A DNA stretch of 64,000 nucleotides, taken from positions 62,001 through 126,000 of the forward strand of contig NZ_WOXT01000006.1 of assembly GCF_009740395.1 (NCBI RefSeq). The letters are read 5' to 3'. Origin of the DNA: Noviluteimonas gilva (GTDB lineage: Bacteria; Pseudomonadota; Gammaproteobacteria; Xanthomonadales; Xanthomonadaceae). Positions 62,442 through 64,000 of this stretch are shown here, piece after piece. How positions within the stretch are numbered: position 1 is the stretch's first letter; the number at the start of each line of letters is the position of its first letter. The position numbers were made by a program, and so were the translations under genes. The notes below the pieces were generated by a model. The model was not told where the DNA came from, ran no database searches, and worked only from the letters and a program-made list of their open reading frames with translations.

Positions 62442-63316
62442 GGTGCGCCGTCGGCCGCGATGCGCTGCCCGTTGTCCGCGATCGCCTGCGCGAGGTCTGC
62501 GTCCAGTTCGATCTTGTAATGCTTGCGCAACGCCGCGAGATAAGCGCGATCGGCACGCCGGGTGCGATCGCGCAGCCAGTCGCGTTCCACCTCTTCGCGC
62601 ACGTCCGCCAAGGGTGGCAGACGCGCGGGAGTGCGCGCGTTCAAGCGCACCAGATGCGTGCCGAAGCTCGAGGCAATCGGGCCGCTCCACTCGCCGATCG
62701 GCGCACGGTCGAGTGCGTGCACGAATGCGCTGCCGAACGACGTGACCAGATCGTCGGCCGCCATCGCGTCCACGTGCGCCGGCAACAACGTGACGTCGCC
62801 CGGCACGGCGCCTTCGACGCGCGACAGCAGTACACGCGCTGCTTCGACGTCAGCGTGCAATCGCGCGCCCCGACGCCGCGGATCGAAGTAAACCTGCTGC
62901 AAGGAGTAACGCGGCGCGATGCGATAAGCCCCCGGATGCGTGCGCAACCACGCCTGCAGTTCCGCATCCTGCGGCACCGCGGCCGCCATACCCTCGTTCA
63001 GCGAGGCCATGCGGTTCGCCACGCGCCGACGCACGACCTCGTCTTCGCGATCCAACCCCGCGGACAGCCCTTCGCGATACAACAACTCATCCTCGATCCA
63101 CGCATCGATCGACTGTCGCAGCTCCGCCTGCGTCGGCGGCCGCTGCCACGTGCGTTCGAACTGCACCGCCAACGCATTCGCCTGCGCCTGGTCGACGATG
63201 ATCGCGGAAGGATCGGACGCACCCGCGCCGTTCACCCACGCATCGAGTGCGAACAACAGCGCACCGATCGCAAGGAAATGCAGCAGCGGCTCACGCAACA
63301 GTCGCGGCGTGGGCAT
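62438..63316 (-). CDS. Membrane-anchored parvulin-type peptidylprolyl isomerase
   Basis: A 292-residue protein with one N-terminal membrane helix (about 10-29) and a SurA/PpiD-like helical part (ERTWQRPPTQAELRQSIDAWIEDELLYREGLSAG). The parvulin core (about 130-225) has YSLQQVYFDPRRRG, TSFGSAFVHAL and GEWSGPIASSFGTHLVRL. A C-terminal helix ends the chain. It probably folds exported or membrane proteins. The ATG is coupled to the upstream stop (TGATG), and its own stop overlaps the HupE-like start. Confidence 0.82.
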   Translation of the reverse strand: MPTPRLLREPLLHFLAIGALLFALDAWVNGAGASDPSAIIVDQAQANALAVQFERTWQRPPTQAELRQSIDAWIEDELLYREGLSAGLDREDEVVRRRVANRMASLNEGMAAAVPQDAELQAWLRTHPGAYRIAPRYSLQQVYFDPRRRGARLHADVEAARVLLSRVEGAVPGDVTLLPAHVDAMAADDLVTSFGSAFVHALDRAPIGEWSGPIASSFGTHLVRLNARTPARLPPLADVREEVERDWLRDRTRRADRAYLAALRKHYKIELDADLAQAIADNGQRIAADGAP

Positions 63317-64000
63317 CAACGGTGCCCGGCCATCGGCGTGTACCAGATCGGCGAGGTGAAGCCGCGCTCCTGCAGCGTCATCTGCACGGAGGCCGGCATC
63401 TTCGAATGGAAACGCACGACGTCGTAGGCGGTCCAGCGCGGCGTTGGGATTTCCAGCGCGCGCACGTAGTACACAGCGCGCACGCGCGGGTCGAATTCCG
63501 GATCGGTCCACGCGGCGATCAGTTCGGGCGCACCAATCGTGTTCTTGTACGTCGCGGTTCTCAGATCGACCGTATTGCCGACATCCGGCAACTTGCCCTT
63601 GGCATCAGGGGCGCGCGCACCCGACCATTTCACGTCCCACACTTTCTCGTGCGTCTGTCCTTCGGCGTCCACCCAGCCCTTGATGATCGAGACGCGGTCG
63701 AGGTTCGCGCCGTCGCCATCCTTCATCGCCGCGATGAGGAAGGTCGGCGCCTTAGCGCGCTGCGGGGACGCCGACAGGTCGCCGCCCATCGGCACGCCCT
63801 TGGCGTAGCCGTTCGCGACGAGGTCCTTCAAATCCTCCGCGCTGAAATTGAAGCCGCCGAAGAAACGCAGCGTCATGCGCGTGCCCGTCGTCGCGAAGGT
63901 TTCGCGACGCTGCATCGCATCCCACAAGGCTTCGCGCGTGTTCGCCGTCGCCCACACGCCCATGTAACCCGCCGACACCATGTCCGATCCGCGCTTGGCC
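63316..64000 (-). CDS. DUF3604 protein, C-terminal part (5' end outside window)
   Basis: The last 227 residues of a minus-strand gene that runs past the right edge. GYMGVWATANTREALWDAMQRRETFATTGTRMTLRFFGG, VPMGGDLSA and GWVDAEGQTHEKVWDV are DUF3604 motifs; these proteins resemble PHP phosphoesterases and are usually about 600-700 residues with a signal peptide. It is the upstream gene of the PPIase-HupE-hydrolase cluster. Reading continues open to base 64000 (AKRGSDMV), so no internal start is claimed. Confidence 0.82.
   Translation of the reverse strand, partial: AKRGSDMVSAGYMGVWATANTREALWDAMQRRETFATTGTRMTLRFFGGFNFSAEDLKDLVANGYAKGVPMGGDLSASPQRAKAPTFLIAAMKDGDGANLDRVSIIKGWVDAEGQTHEKVWDVKWSGARAPDAKGKLPDVGNTVDLRTATYKNTIGAPELIAAWTDPEFDPRVRAVYYVRALEIPTPRWTAYDVVRFHSKMPASVQMTLQERGFTSPIWYTPMAGHR

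Overview
The window is chromosomal DNA from a high-GC gammaproteobacterium of the Lysobacteraceae (Xanthomonadaceae) type, close to Lysobacter or Luteimonas. This rests on the Pil-Chp gene order with gshB and tonB next to it, the protein sequences, and the strong third-position GC. Identification is by family knowledge, since no search was run. I saw no tRNA, rRNA, insertion sequence, integrase, prophage or CRISPR array; almost everything looks like resident genome.

Layout. 1-2300: 5' end of nudE diverging from bioA-rsmE. 2300-14300 (minus): a complete Pil-Chp chemosensory operon (pilG, pilH, pilI, pilJ, chpA, a CheB-like chpB, chpC) with a good sigma70-type promoter in front of pilG. 14400-16340 (plus): gshB and tonB. 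16300-17260 (minus): a GT2 glycosyltransferase. 17340-23830 (minus): a tightly overlapping run, PBP1b, an LpoP-like lipoprotein, YoaA helicase, a VOC protein, TsaB and a small membrane protein. 23970-26090 (plus): a GT2-GT4 fusion. 26085-33740 (minus): a TPR protein, RelA and HrpA. 33850-36310 (plus): dps and recQ, separated by a large G-rich hairpin.

36400-41760: a small hydrophilic protein, a lipoprotein hydrolase, an unknown regulator-like gene, then a PlcP-like metallophosphoesterase with a GT4 glycosyltransferase and an exported protein (a probable phosphate-starvation lipid-remodelling set with a candidate Pho box), and a secreted protein. 41765-46770: an orphan PAS histidine kinase, galE and a patatin with an inserted membrane segment. 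46771-47205: a structured non-coding stretch with a strong terminator. 47206-52502 (minus): a minor-pilin operon, fimT, pilW, a giant pilX and a giant pilV, with no pilY1 beside it.

52600-64000: accessory single genes (I78 inhibitor lipoprotein, GST, YCII-like, acyltransferase-SGNH, VOC, 2OG oxygenase, flavin-binding stress protein, SRPBCC membrane protein, DbpA helicase) and a minus-strand operon entering from the right edge: DUF3604, parvulin-type PPIase, HupE/UreJ, alpha/beta hydrolase.

How they fit together. The left third encodes the sensory system controlling type IV pili, and the minor-pilin operon at 47-52.5 kb encodes pilus priming and tip parts. The unusual size of PilX and PilV suggests they carry the tip domain usually provided by PilY1. 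This is the most interesting part of the window.
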